From contig NZ_KV757569.1 in assembly GCF_001712795.1 (NCBI RefSeq), positions 1 to 64,000 on the forward strand: 64,000 nucleotides of DNA, read 5' to 3'. This document shows, piece by piece, positions 54,002-62,760 of this stretch (positions are counted from its first letter, which is position 1; every line of letters starts with the position of its first letter). The translations under genes and the position numbers were made by a program. The notes below the pieces were generated by a model, which saw only the letters and a program-made list of their open reading frames with translations, was not told the DNA's origin and searched no databases. Source of the stretch: Nostoc sp. KVJ20 (GTDB lineage Bacteria > Cyanobacteriota > Cyanobacteriia > Cyanobacteriales > Nostocaceae).

Positions 54002-54580
54002 CTAACGCCTAGCATGATTCCGACTGATCATTTGCTCCAGCAGTTGTTGGGAGACACAGCGACGCTCAGAACAATAAGTCATTAAGTTGACTCCGTTCAT
54101 CATTCGCACGGTACTGACTCTGACACGAAAATCATCCGTAACAAACCAACAACGTTCCTGACCTTGATTATTGTCATAATCAGTATCAATGGTCAGCACT
54201 CCATCATCGGCAAATCGATACCGACTCACAACCGGAATGCTCTCAACATAGCCTTGGTTGCGGATCAGTTTTCCAGAACGTCTCGTTTCGTCGGGAACAT
54301 CAACCAAAATGGCAGCATTATCAGTATTCGGTAGCCTGGTATCTAGGTTAGCTTGCCATGAAAAACTCGCACCGCTTGTTGCTTTAGTAGGATCTATCCC
54401 TTGGGCTGTACAAACTTCTTGGACTTTTGGATCATCCTTTTCCATGACTTTAATGATCAAATTCGACTCTCCCGACTCATCCGCTGCCGAGTCAAAATGA
54501 TGAACTGAGCGTTCTGTAAACCATGTTCCCTCACTTTTGCGGAAGAAGTCGAGCATTGTCAAGGGGGGTATTAAATGCAT
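54002..54580 (-). CDS. Phycobilin lyase, CpcS/CpeS family
   Basis: 192 residues, a lipocalin-like beta-barrel. FFRKSEGTWFTERSVHHFD near the N-terminus matches the family's FF-x-S-x-G-W-x-(S/T)-x-R-(S/T)-x-HH pattern, and it ends VRVSTVRMMNGVNLMTYCSERR. Attaches bilins to cysteine of phycobiliproteins. It is paralogous to CpeS encoded at 60510 and lies upstream of pebA-pebB on the same strand, so it may handle phycoerythrobilin. Which lyase subtype (S, U or V) is not decided. Confidence 0.85.
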   Translation of the reverse strand: MHLIPPLTMLDFFRKSEGTWFTERSVHHFDSAADESGESNLIIKVMEKDDPKVQEVCTAQGIDPTKATSGASFSWQANLDTRLPNTDNAAILVDVPDETRRSGKLIRNQGYVESIPVVSRYRFADDGVLTIDTDYDNNQGQERCWFVTDDFRVRVSTVRMMNGVNLMTYCSERRCVSQQLLEQMISRNHARR

Positions 54581-54857
54581 CTGTTTTGAAACCTCGTTTT
54601 ATCAAACTTTTAGCGTTATTTAACTGGGGACTGGGGACTGGGGAAACAAGAGAAGATTTGAAAGGGGATTCAAACTCCAACCGAATCTTAAAAAATTTCT
54701 TTCCCAATACCCAGCACTGGAGCGCCGATTACTCACCTTCAAGCTGTGCTGAAATTAGGTAATCTTGGGCACAACCCGTTGAATACTGAGTTATGAGATG
54801 AAGTCCGGATTTAGCTAAAGTGTAGGATAACTCCAAAAGTTATATTTTAATCAGCTG

Positions 54858-55682
54858 ATGACAAATACTGAAATTCAACTTATTACTAGCGAACGCCCCA
54901 GTCCAACTCCAGAAATCTTAACAGCCCTGAAAAAAGGAATCCCTCTGGATGGGGTCGATTTGTACCAATTCAATCTAAGGGAAGTCGATTTAGGACAAGC
55001 TAACTTGAGCAAAGCCAAGCTACTAGGAGCCGACCTCAGTGAGTTGGTCTTGAGTAATGCCGATTTGAGTGGGGCTGATTTGCGAGGTGCGAATCTGCGA
55101 GGAGCCGATTTGAGTGGGGCGAATTTGCAGGGAGCCTATTTAAACCGTGCTAACCTCCAACAAGCAAATCTCAGTGGTGCAAATTTGGAGGGAGCTAAAC
55201 TCCAAGTAGCGCGTTATGATACACGAACGAAATGGCCCCAAGAATATAACTACAAAGCTTCGGGAGCGGTAGGTCCGGGTGCTAATCTCAATGGTGCTTT
55301 TCTGAATACAGCTTCTTTACGAAATGCAGATTTACAAGGCGCGAATCTGCGTGGAGCCTACCTGAGTGGCGCTGACTTGACTGGAGCCAATTTGCAAGGT
55401 GCGGCTTTAAGTGGGGCTGATCTGACAAAAGCTTATTTGACAGGGGCTTGTTTGCGGAATGCTCGGTTGACTGGAGCCGATTTGCGGGATACAGACCTGC
55501 GAGCAGCTGACCTCAGTGATGCAGAGATGGAGCATCTTCAAAGTATTGCTGGGGCAGATTTTAGTCTTGCTCAAGGACTCACAGAAGCAACTAAAGCTAT
55601 GCTTTCCAGCCGTCCATATTCAGAACTCGACGTTTGGAACGCCTACACCCGCACAACAACTCGTGAGAGTTTGAGTACTTAA
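54858..55682 (+). CDS. Pentapeptide-repeat protein
   Basis: 274 residues. Two tracts of A(D/N)Lxx pentapeptides, residues 40-115 (LSKAKLLGADLSELVLSNAD and so on) and about 145-225, form right-handed quadrilateral beta-helices. A non-repeat segment (YDTRTKWPQEYNYKASGAVG) separates them, a pattern shared by many cyanobacterial members. No signal peptide. Function unknown; in this neighbourhood it is surrounded by phycobilisome genes, but the family is too common for that to mean much. Confidence 0.88.
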   Translation: MTNTEIQLITSERPSPTPEILTALKKGIPLDGVDLYQFNLREVDLGQANLSKAKLLGADLSELVLSNADLSGADLRGANLRGADLSGANLQGAYLNRANLQQANLSGANLEGAKLQVARYDTRTKWPQEYNYKASGAVGPGANLNGAFLNTASLRNADLQGANLRGAYLSGADLTGANLQGAALSGADLTKAYLTGACLRNARLTGADLRDTDLRAADLSDAEMEHLQSIAGADFSLAQGLTEATKAMLSSRPYSELDVWNAYTRTTTRESLST

Positions 55683-55792
55683 TAAATACAGTGCTGAGTT
55701 GCGAGTTCAGAGTGATGAATCGGATAAAAAAGAAGAATGGACACTCAGCACTCTTCATAAAGGCTTCCAGTTCTTTTTCAGGAGCGCTAAAA

Positions 55793-56011
55793 ATGTCGCG
55801 TATCCTTCGGAAAAGCCCGGCGGATCTGGTAGAACATATTGGGGAAATTCTTTATACGATCGCCAAGGTTCCGAAGCATTATGCCGCAAATGTAAGGCGC
55901 ATTCTGAGGAACCTGGTAATCGCCAAGTCATTTGACCAGTTTGTATATCAGTCACAAATGCCTCCTCATCTTGAAAAAGTTGATCTTTTCTTCCAGATTT
56001 TGGCAGATTAA
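55793..56011 (+). CDS. Possible small protein, 72 residues
   Basis: The ATG at 55793 has AGGAG at 55780-55784, a good ribosome site. The product is helical, MSRILRKSPADLVEHIGEIL to PPHLEKVDLFFQILAD, without a known motif. A competing frame (55699-55935) overlaps it and ends with a CRKC pair; one of the two is probably non-coding. The ribosome site favours this one. Not recognised. Confidence 0.35.
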   Translation: MSRILRKSPADLVEHIGEILYTIAKVPKHYAANVRRILRNLVIAKSFDQFVYQSQMPPHLEKVDLFFQILAD

Positions 56012-56075
56012 CCGGATATTTTTATCAAATTTAAGGTAAAATAATGTATTTACTATTACTCAAATAAGTTTTATA

Positions 56076-56204
56076 AAGAAGAATTCAGAACTCAGGAGTC
56101 AGAATGGGCTAAACGCCCCGCTACCGCTAACAGCATGAATTCTGTACGACTGTTGGGTGAATTTATGGGTAGAGTATTCAGAATTCTATATTCTGACTCA
56201 TTTT
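56076..56204. repeat. Inverted-repeat element, sister of the tyrA-tail element
   Basis: Carries GAATTCAG words, then AGAATGGGCTAAACGCCCCG and CTACCGCTAACAG, also found (inverted) at 28822-28852, and a CATGAATTCTGTACGACTG core like that in the tyrA copy. It ends in ATTCAGAATTCT. Intergenic here, downstream of the HEAT gene. Confidence 0.65.
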
Positions 56205-56237
56205 GATCACAAAAATATTCTGAACAAAGTCACACTG

Positions 56238-56900
56238 CTATTGTGGCAACAAATCTTCTAAAGCCGCTCCGACAACTCGGTGATCCTCATCCTGTCTGAG
56301 TTGGTTCAGGGCTGCTTTGGCTTCCGGCTCATCAAATCGTTTGAGGGCATAGCAAACTCGCACCCGCATCCGCCAAGATTCATCATTCACTAACGTTAGT
56401 ATTTGGGATAATGCCGCAGCATTTTGGCTAGAATTAGCTAGTAAGCCGAGTCCATCAACAGAGGATTCCTGTACTGTGAAATCTTCATCTTTTAAACCCT
56501 GAACGCAGATATCAAATAGTTCTTCAGGACAATCCATTTCAGCGATCGCAGCCAAAATGCTCCGCCGCACTAACCAATGGTCATCCTGATAATATGCCAG
56601 AACTAGATGAGAAACTGCGACTCTACCAAATAGCGATAAAGAATTTGCCGCCTCAGCCCGCACGTTGGGGGTATCGTCAAATTTCATAATTTGCATCAAA
56701 GCTGCAAAAGATTCCGCTGATTGTTGATTACCCAAACCCCTGGCGACAAAAGAACGTACCAAAAATTCTGAGTCATGAAGTTTACTCGTGAGCAGAGGAA
56801 CTGCAACTTCTGATTCATAATCATCAAGAGCTGCGATCGCCTTCAAACGATAGTGAAAATCTGGGTTTTTCAGTTCAGTTTGGATTTTTTGGATTTCCAT
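56238..56900 (-). CDS. HEAT-repeat protein, phycobilisome-type (PBS lyase HEAT-like)
   Basis: 220 residues made of about six HEAT-like helix pairs, for instance YRLKAIAALDDYESEVAVPLLTSKL, VRAEAANSLSLFG and MRVRVCYALKRFDEPEAKAAL. The pattern is that of the E/F and Y/Z type bilin-lyase subunits and their relatives (CpeZ/CpeF/NblB group). Next to a phycobiliprotein-like gene, upstream of cpeC and 2.3 kb from pebA, it fits a chaperone or lyase partner in phycoerythrin chromophorylation. The exact subgroup is not decided. Confidence 0.7.
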   Translation of the reverse strand: MEIQKIQTELKNPDFHYRLKAIAALDDYESEVAVPLLTSKLHDSEFLVRSFVARGLGNQQSAESFAALMQIMKFDDTPNVRAEAANSLSLFGRVAVSHLVLAYYQDDHWLVRRSILAAIAEMDCPEELFDICVQGLKDEDFTVQESSVDGLGLLANSSQNAAALSQILTLVNDESWRMRVRVCYALKRFDEPEAKAALNQLRQDEDHRVVGAALEDLLPQ

Positions 56901-56934
56901 AGGTGCATTTGGTACAGCTATTCTTTATTTTAGG

Positions 56935-57100
56935 GCATGGGGCATTGGGCATAGGGCATTGGAAAAGAAGAGGCAGAAGTTCTTTAATTTTGAATTTTGA
57001 ATTGATTTGTCCCCCTTGTCCCCATGCCCCATTCCCCATGCCCCATGCCCTATTCCCCATGCCCAATGCCCCATTCCCCGTGCCCAATGCCCTATCCCCT
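56935..57100. repeat. CCCATGCCCCATT/GGGCATTGG short tandem repeats
   Basis: Repeated CCCCATGCCC and CCAATGCCC words between the divergent HEAT and phycobiliprotein-like genes. The tract replaces most of the promoter region and leaves no clear ribosome site before the ATG at 57107. Confidence 0.75.
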
Positions 57101-57106
57101 AAACCA

Positions 57107-57688
57107 ATGACTCAATTAAGCGAAACCGTCAAAGAATTAATAGCCAAAGCTAGAATTGTCAGCTTTACTGAGTGGGAACAGTCCCATCCAAAACCAGCGA
57201 TCGCCATATTCCAAGCTGCGGATGATGCTTTTCGCTACCTAGATGATGAAGATTTATCGCAGATAAAAACCTTGTCACCCGATAATTCTGAGTTGATTCC
57301 TGTTGCTCAATTGTTACGCGATCGCGCAGCCGAAATTGTTGATGAAGCAAGAGTTCAGGTTTTAGCAACTTATCCCGAAATTATCCAGCCTGGAGGCGGT
57401 CTTTATCCACCAGAACGCGCCCAAGCTTGCTGGCGAGACTTTTGGCATTTTCTCCGCTGCATTACATACAGCATTGCAGGTGGCCACACTGAGTATACAA
57501 ATCCCACCGGACTGCACTATATGAACCTGCTTTATCAGGAATTACAAGTTCCATTGGATGCCATGCTTTTAGGCTTAAAAAGCATCAAGGCTGCTAGTTT
57601 GAAACGCTGCCAAGCCAACCAGCAGCAAAATCTTGCTCCCTATTTTGATCATTTAATCAGCCAATTGGCTACTTTCCAAATTCGATAA
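57107..57688 (+). CDS. Phycobiliprotein-like (globin-fold phycobilisome family) protein
   Basis: 193 residues from the ATG at 57107; the upstream frame is only CCCATGCCC repeat. The C-terminal two thirds follow phycobiliprotein helices: YPPERAQACWRDFWHFLRCI contains a cysteine where the bilin-binding Cys-84 lies, then YSIAGGHTEY and GLHYMNLLYQELQVPLDAMLLGLKSIK, which parallels the LKETYxxLGVP region. It is longer and less conserved than CpcA, CpeA or ApcA, so it is not a standard rod subunit. It could bind a bilin or act as a regulator. Confidence 0.7.
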   Translation: MTQLSETVKELIAKARIVSFTEWEQSHPKPAIAIFQAADDAFRYLDDEDLSQIKTLSPDNSELIPVAQLLRDRAAEIVDEARVQVLATYPEIIQPGGGLYPPERAQACWRDFWHFLRCITYSIAGGHTEYTNPTGLHYMNLLYQELQVPLDAMLLGLKSIKAASLKRCQANQQQNLAPYFDHLISQLATFQIR

Positions 57689-58183
57689 TTTAAGTGGGCG
57701 TAAATAATTAAAGGTTTGTAGTCAGAGCTTCAGCTATTACTAGGAAACAATTTTAATTAATTTTACATTGCGTAATATAGTTTAGTTTATTCTTGCCCAC
57801 TTATTGAGATAAACTTCTCCCTTCGCGTAGCGTCTTGTAGAGAAGGGGAGACGCCAAGGGTGAACGGTGACTCAGCACGATTAATACTTTTGCTCAAGGG
57901 GACGACACAATACCATCACTTGTATCCCAATCGCAAATCAAATGCTAAAAAAAGCTAAATTTTCTTTAAAAGTATCATCTAGCTTCACAAATTTTAATAA
58001 ATATGGTTTCAGCATCGTATCACAATATGTAAAAGCAACCGATGCAAAAACTTAAAATCATCAAGACTAATAAGGATTTAAAATCTCTATGTCCTCTCCT
58101 TTGTCACAATGATGTAAAGTTTTTTAACATCTGCTGAATATCCTTCTCATAAAATTTATTTGTTAACTGTGGAGATAGTTTGA
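57689..58183 (+). promoter_or_regulatory. Upstream region of the cpeC operon
   Basis: 495 nt without a gene. The first half has a palindromic Nostoc repeat around GTCTTGTAGAGAAGGGGAGACGCC (57830-57853). The last 200 nt are AT-rich, ending in TGGAGATAG with GGAG about 8 nt ahead of the cpeC ATG. The cpe promoter, known in other species to be green-light inducible through CpeR, is expected here, but no motif can be named. Confidence 0.45.
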
Positions 58184-59047
58184 ATGGCTTTTGGACCAGC
58201 ATCACGATTAGGGGTCGCACTGTTTGAAGACACCGATCCTATTGATCTGTGGCCAAGTCGCTCTAATGAGGAAGTTGAAACCGTAATTAGATCAGTCTAC
58301 AAGCAAGTTCTAGGCAATGCTTATGTAATGGAGAGTGAGCGGCTTTCCGTTCCTGAATCCCAACTCAAACGGGGTAACATTAGCGTTCGTGAGTTTGTGC
58401 GTCAAGTTGGGAAGTCGGAACTTTACCGTTCACGCTTTTTTGATAGCGCACCCCGCTATCGAGCGATCGAATTAAATTTCAGGCATTTCCTTGGTCGTGC
58501 GCCATTGGATCTGGAAGAAACGCGTGTACACAGCACTATTCTGGATACCAAGGGCTTTGAAGCTGAAATTGATTCCTATCTAGACAGCGACGAATACCAA
58601 GAAACCTTCGGGGAAAACATTGTGCCTTATATTCGGGGCTACAAAACCGAAGCTATCCAGAGTTTGGTTCAGTTTACTCACTTGTTCCAACTGGTACGTG
58701 GTTCTTCTAGCAGCAGCTTGAAAGGCGACTTAGCTGGCAAACAACCAAAATTGAACAGTTTGCTAATTCAAAGCGCACCTACCCCCGTAATTTCACCAGC
58801 TAGCAAGGGTGCTGCATTCCGCAACCCAACATCTACTCCTCGCACTCGTCAAGGTGTGGGATCTGGTGACAACGGTAAGGTCTACCGGGTTGAAGTCACT
58901 GGCTACAAGGCAAATGTGGTAAATAACATTTCCAAGTTTCGTCGCAGTAACCAGGTCTTTTTCGTGCCATACAATCAGCTTTCACAAGAGTATCAGCGGA
59001 TTCACAAGCAGGGCGGTGTGATCGCCAGTGTTACTCCTGTTAACTAG
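58184..59047 (+). CDS. cpeC: Phycoerythrin-associated rod linker
   Basis: 287 residues. N-terminal PBS-linker domain, residues 30-165: [54 protein letters not shown] and [21 protein letters not shown] linker follows, then a C-terminal CpcD domain (VYRVEVTGYKAN to YQRIHKQGGVIASVTPV). Docks phycoerythrin hexamers in the outer rod. First gene of a cpeC-D-S-T-R set. Confidence 0.92.
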   Translation: MAFGPASRLGVALFEDTDPIDLWPSRSNEEVETVIRSVYKQVLGNAYVMESERLSVPESQLKRGNISVREFVRQVGKSELYRSRFFDSAPRYRAIELNFRHFLGRAPLDLEETRVHSTILDTKGFEAEIDSYLDSDEYQETFGENIVPYIRGYKTEAIQSLVQFTHLFQLVRGSSSSSLKGDLAGKQPKLNSLLIQSAPTPVISPASKGAAFRNPTSTPRTRQGVGSGDNGKVYRVEVTGYKANVVNNISKFRRSNQVFFVPYNQLSQEYQRIHKQGGVIASVTPVN

Positions 59048-59534
59048 GGAGTAGGGAGTAGGGAGTAGGGATAGAAAAACATTAAAAACTTTAGTTGTGG
59101 GTCATTGTGCCGAGATTGCTTGCAACAAGGCATAATGCGTCCAAATTTCAATCCCACGCCAACCAGGCGTGGGTTCCCTACTCCCTACTCCCTCTCCCCT
59201 ACTCCCTCTGAAGCGCTCTGGGGCAATACCCTGCAAAAAGCCGTTTGATGTCTCCATGAATTGCCCCTACCTAAAAATCAGTCAGGGTTTTGGCTATTGT
59301 TTGCGTAAGTCCTGATTCATCAACAATTAGCTCAAGCGATCGCTGATTTGGGGTTTGATCGATTCTGCCGTCAGTTGTCATATACGAAGATATTTAACAC
59401 ACTTTCACAAATTAAAGTTTTACAAAAGCTGGTCAGTAGCAAAAATAACTGACAACTGATAGGAAATTCTACCTTTATCAAGGGTAGGATGCTCAGAAAT
59501 TTCATTTAATTAACGTTTTTAAGGAGATAATTCA
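59048..59534. other. cpeC-cpeD spacer with repeats
   Basis: 487 nt without a gene. Tandem AGGGAGT units flank the segment (59045-59070 and inverted at 59174-59212), and CCCACGCC/GGCGTGGG forms a stem at 59153-59173. AAGGAG at 59521-59526 serves cpeD. Intervening hairpins could attenuate transcription from cpeC. Confidence 0.5.
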
Positions 59535-60293
59535 ATGTCACTTTGGGCTATTGATTCACCGAGAGTTGAACTGCGTCCGAACACAAGCGAAAGTGAATTA
59601 CAAACACTGATTCGGGCAGTTTACAAACAGGTTTTGGGCAATGCTCACTTGTTGGAAAGTGAGCGACTAGCCACCGCTGAATCGCAATTGCGCGATCGCA
59701 AAATCAACGTCCGCGAATTCGTCAACACCGTTGCGAAATCAGAACTTTATCAATCCCTGTTTTTCAACTCTTCTTCCCAATATCGGTTCATTGAACTGAA
59801 CTTCAAACATTTGCTAGGACGTCCTCCTGCTGATCAGGCAGAAATTGCCGAACACGTCCGCATCTATAACGAACAAGGCTATGATGCTGAGATCGAATCC
59901 TATATCGATAGCTACGAATATCAGCAGAATTTTGGTGAGAATATTGTTCCTTATGTTCGCAGCACAAGCTCCCAAATCGGAATTAAGAATGTTACCTTTA
60001 ACCGCACCTTTACCTTACTCAGAGGGGTAGCTAGCAGCGATAGCGATCGCAAAGCCAAACTGATCAGCGATGTCGGTTCCAATTTACCCACATCCATCAA
60101 GGCTCCTGTAGCTGGTTCTAGTGTAAGCAGTACCGACAAACGCTTCTTGATTAAGGCAGTCAAAGGTTCAGCTAATCTCCGTACTCGTCTGGGCAACCTC
60201 GAATATGTAGTTAACTACAACCAACTGTCTGGACAAGTGCAAAACATTCATCGGACAGGTGGCAAAATCATTAGTATCACTGAAGTTGCTTAA
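59535..60293 (+). CDS. cpeD: Phycoerythrin-associated rod linker
   Basis: 252 residues. PBS-linker domain at residues 20-150: [52 protein letters not shown] and GENIVPYVRS. C-terminal CpcD domain (RFLIKAVKGSANLRTRLG to HRTGGKIISITEV). It could be CpeD or CpeE; the order after cpeC suggests CpeD. AAGGAG ribosome site 9 nt upstream. Confidence 0.85.
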   Translation: MSLWAIDSPRVELRPNTSESELQTLIRAVYKQVLGNAHLLESERLATAESQLRDRKINVREFVNTVAKSELYQSLFFNSSSQYRFIELNFKHLLGRPPADQAEIAEHVRIYNEQGYDAEIESYIDSYEYQQNFGENIVPYVRSTSSQIGIKNVTFNRTFTLLRGVASSDSDRKAKLISDVGSNLPTSIKAPVAGSSVSSTDKRFLIKAVKGSANLRTRLGNLEYVVNYNQLSGQVQNIHRTGGKIISITEVA

Positions 60294-60295
60294 CT

Positions 60296-60425
60296 AGGTG
60301 AGTTAGGAGTGGGGAATGGGGAATGGGGAAATAATAACTCCCCACTCCTAACTCCTAACTCCTAACTCCTAACTCCTAACTCCTAACTCCCCACTCCCTA
60401 CTCCCCACTCAGCACTCAGAACTCT
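60296..60425. repeat. CTAACTC/GGGGAATG short tandem repeats
   Basis: Runs of CTCCTAACTC (about eight) preceded by GGGGAATGGGGAA and followed by CCCACTCAGCACTCAG. Non-coding tract between cpeD and cpeS. Confidence 0.8.
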
Positions 60426-60509
60426 TGGCTAGTATATAGACAGTGAGAATAACTTTTTAGCCAAGATATATCTTGGATTTTAAGCTACTTTTTTAAGATT
60501 GCTTTTCTA

Positions 60510-61046
60510 ATGGAAATTACTGAATTCTTTGAACTTTCAATTGGACGATGGCGATCGCAGCGTAGCGGTCATCATTTAGCATTCGCCCACTTTGAACAAG
60601 TCCTGTCTGACATTGACATTGAATCTCTATCCACCGATGATCCGGCAGTGTTAGCAATTTGTCAATTGTATGACACTGACCCCGCCAGTATTACCCACCC
60701 TTTTCGGATGACTTGGAAAGGTGAGTCAGACTGGGACGATAAACCCATTTCTGGTAGTACTGTGCTGGTGCCAATTCCTGATGCCGCAAATTCTTCTATA
60801 GGAAAACTTCTGCGGGATAAGGGATACGCTGAAACAATCCCAGCAGTGGCGAAATATCATCTGAGTGACGATGGGATTTTTACCCTGCTGACAGAGTATG
60901 AACTCGCTGCTGCTGAAGAAAAAATTTGGTTTGCTACCCCAAATCTGCGATTTCGGGTAGCGACAATTAAAACCAGTGATGGTAAAGGCGTAACAACAGC
61001 TTCCTTTTCTTCCGAAATTCGTTCTTTGTCAAATTCAACCAGTTAG
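60510..61046 (+). CDS. cpeS: Phycoerythrobilin lyase CpeS
   Basis: 178 residues of the CpcS/CpeS lipocalin-like family. N-terminal ITEFFELSIGRWRSQRSGHHLAF matches the family pattern FFxxSxGxWxSQRxxHHL. Later SDWDDKPISGSTVLVPIPD and IWFATPNLRFRVATIKT. Attaches phycoerythrobilin to phycoerythrin. It is between cpeD and cpeT, the order known from other phycoerythrin operons. Confidence 0.92.
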   Translation: MEITEFFELSIGRWRSQRSGHHLAFAHFEQVLSDIDIESLSTDDPAVLAICQLYDTDPASITHPFRMTWKGESDWDDKPISGSTVLVPIPDAANSSIGKLLRDKGYAETIPAVAKYHLSDDGIFTLLTEYELAAAEEKIWFATPNLRFRVATIKTSDGKGVTTASFSSEIRSLSNSTS

Positions 61047-61104
61047 CAAATATCAGGTTAAAACATAAAAGGAATCATCTAGTTTTGTCACTCTGAGGTT
61101 GAAT

Positions 61105-61734
61105 ATGACGATAGCGCCCAGTGAATCTAGTACCAACGCTAGCGATTTGCTCACCTTAGCCTGTTGGATGGCGGGAGATTTTAGCAACTACAAGCAATCT
61201 TTTGCAAATCCGCAACTTTACGCCCACATTCACATTTTTTTTCGTCCTTTACCGGTAGAGTTTTTTTCTGCTGTCGGTTTTTATTCTGAACAAGCGTATG
61301 ACCACGATTTATGGACACCCTATCGTCAGGGAGTACATAAACTAGTCGATTTGGGCGATCGCATTTATATCGAAAATTACAGCTTGAAAGATCCTATGCT
61401 TTATGCAGGTGCAGCTCGTGACTTAGATATCCTCAAAACTATTACCCCAGAAAGTATTGAACGGCGTTATAACTGTTCAATGGTTTTTCAACGAGAAGGT
61501 GAAATATTTCGAGGCAGTGTGGAACCAGGCAATCAATGTCTGATTAAGCGCAATGGATGCCAGACATATCTTGTCAGCGAAGTAGAAATGACCGAGCATA
61601 CTTGGATAAGTCTAGATAAAGGTATGGATATTGAAACCCACAAGCAAATATGGGGATCAACTGCTGGGCCATTGCGCTTTGAAAAACGAGAAAGTTTTGC
61701 TGATGAATTACGTGCGGTGAGCGCATTATGTTGA
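61105..61734 (+). CDS. cpeT: Chromophore lyase CpeT (CpcT/CpeT family)
   Basis: 209 residues from the ATG at 61105 (GAGG 7-10 nt upstream; an in-frame TTG lies 6 nt earlier). Beta-barrel lyase of the T family: LACWMAGDFSNYKQSFANPQ, HIHIFFRPLPVEFFSAVGFYSEQ and RRYNCSMVFQREGEIFRGSVEPG are conserved. Attaches bilin to beta-subunit cysteines (Cys-155/165 type sites). Its last 7 nt overlap cpeR. Confidence 0.92.
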   Translation: MTIAPSESSTNASDLLTLACWMAGDFSNYKQSFANPQLYAHIHIFFRPLPVEFFSAVGFYSEQAYDHDLWTPYRQGVHKLVDLGDRIYIENYSLKDPMLYAGAARDLDILKTITPESIERRYNCSMVFQREGEIFRGSVEPGNQCLIKRNGCQTYLVSEVEMTEHTWISLDKGMDIETHKQIWGSTAGPLRFEKRESFADELRAVSALC

Positions 61735-62066
61735 TTCAGCTTGAATCTATTAAAGCTAAAATGTTACCTCCACAGGCTGAAAGAAAGATGCGCTGCTGGA
61801 TTCGCAGCCGCCACTTGATTTGTTCGGGTAACTTTTTTATATTCGAGACATTAGAATATACAACGATTGAGAGATTTTCTCAATGTGTTGCTTCTTTAGG
61901 AGGAACAGTAATATCCGTTGACCCCGTTAATAAAATTTGGATGGGCGATCATCGCCAAGTTATTTTATATCAGGCCAAAGCTAGTTTACATACACCTCAT
62001 CATACTTTGAAACAATACTGGATCAAATACGGTGGTTTCTACACTAAATTTGATGAGCGGGTTTAA
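61728..62066 (+). CDS. cpeR: CpeR, activator of phycoerythrin gene expression
   Basis: 112 residues, nearly all conserved family sequence: KMRCWIRSRHLICSGNFFIF, ETLEYTTIERFSQC, GGTVISVDPVNKIWMGDHR and HHTLKQYWIKYGG. CpeR, related to PP2C-type proteins in some reports, is needed for green-light expression of cpe genes in Fremyella. Start codon inside the end of cpeT (7-nt overlap), so translation is coupled. Last gene of the cpeCDSTR set. Confidence 0.95.
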   Translation: MLIQLESIKAKMLPPQAERKMRCWIRSRHLICSGNFFIFETLEYTTIERFSQCVASLGGTVISVDPVNKIWMGDHRQVILYQAKASLHTPHHTLKQYWIKYGGFYTKFDERV

Positions 62067-62420
62067 AGGTTACTATCCTGCGGAAATTCTTCTGACAGGC
62101 GTGTATAATCCAATTCAAAATTAAGTTTTGAATTTTAAATACTCCCCAAGGGGGTTGACGGCTAATTGTTAATGTCTAGTTGCTAATTTTTTATCATGAT
62201 TAGCTGTTAGTTATTAACAGTTAGCCGTCTCAGTTTGTTAGAAAATGTAACTAAAAAAATACCCAAAAGTTGATAAGTTAATATCAATAACTAGTAATTA
62301 GTAAATCTTAAGTAGAGTATGTTACGGCTTTGCTATTTAGTATTGCCAGCCTACTATAGAAATTTGGCGTTGCATATTTGCGGGATGATTTTGCTAGTTT
62401 TGTGGGATGGGCATCTTGCC

Positions 62421-62626
62421 ATTGGTGTCAACTTAACGCGAAACCGCACGTCCGCCAGGGATTGTAAATCCCTGTCTCATAGCTAAAGTCCTCTGAAGAA
62501 GACTTTAGAGCGCAAAAATTTTCAGTCTACTTCAGTAGACTTGAGCAATTAGTCAGGGATTTACAATCCCTGGCGTGGGAACAACACCCAATCAGTACGC
62601 TATTTTTGGCTTAAGTTGACACCAGT
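62421..62626. repeat. Non-autonomous inverted-repeat element with target duplication
   Basis: The left end ATTGGTGTCAACTTAA and the right end, reverse complement ACTGGTGTCAACTTAA, differ in one base. The word GGCATCTTGCC stands directly on both sides (62410-62420 and 62627-62637). Removing the element and one copy restores a palindrome, GGGATGGGCATCTTGCCCGTC, confirming insertion. Inside lie inverted CAGGGATTGTAAATCCCTG and CAGGGATTTACAATCCCTG blocks. No ORF. Confidence 0.85.
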
Positions 62627-62760
62627 GGCATCTTGCCCGTCCCTTGTATTTCAGGGCGGGCTAGACGCCCACCCTACAAGAATCATCCCTTGATTCAGCA
62701 ACGCCAGAAATTTTATTTTTACTTGATAAATTAGTCAATTCTACCCACACTAACTCAATT

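Noticed and set aside
55699..55935. 78-codon frame ending in CRKC
   Set aside because: Competes with a frame that has a good AGGAG site at 55780-55784; its N-terminal part reads through CAGCACTC repeats. Not excluded completely.
56903..57106. N-terminal extension of the phycobiliprotein-like protein
   Set aside because: It translates CCCATGCCC repeats (PHAPFPMPHALFP); the ATG at 57107 begins family-like sequence.
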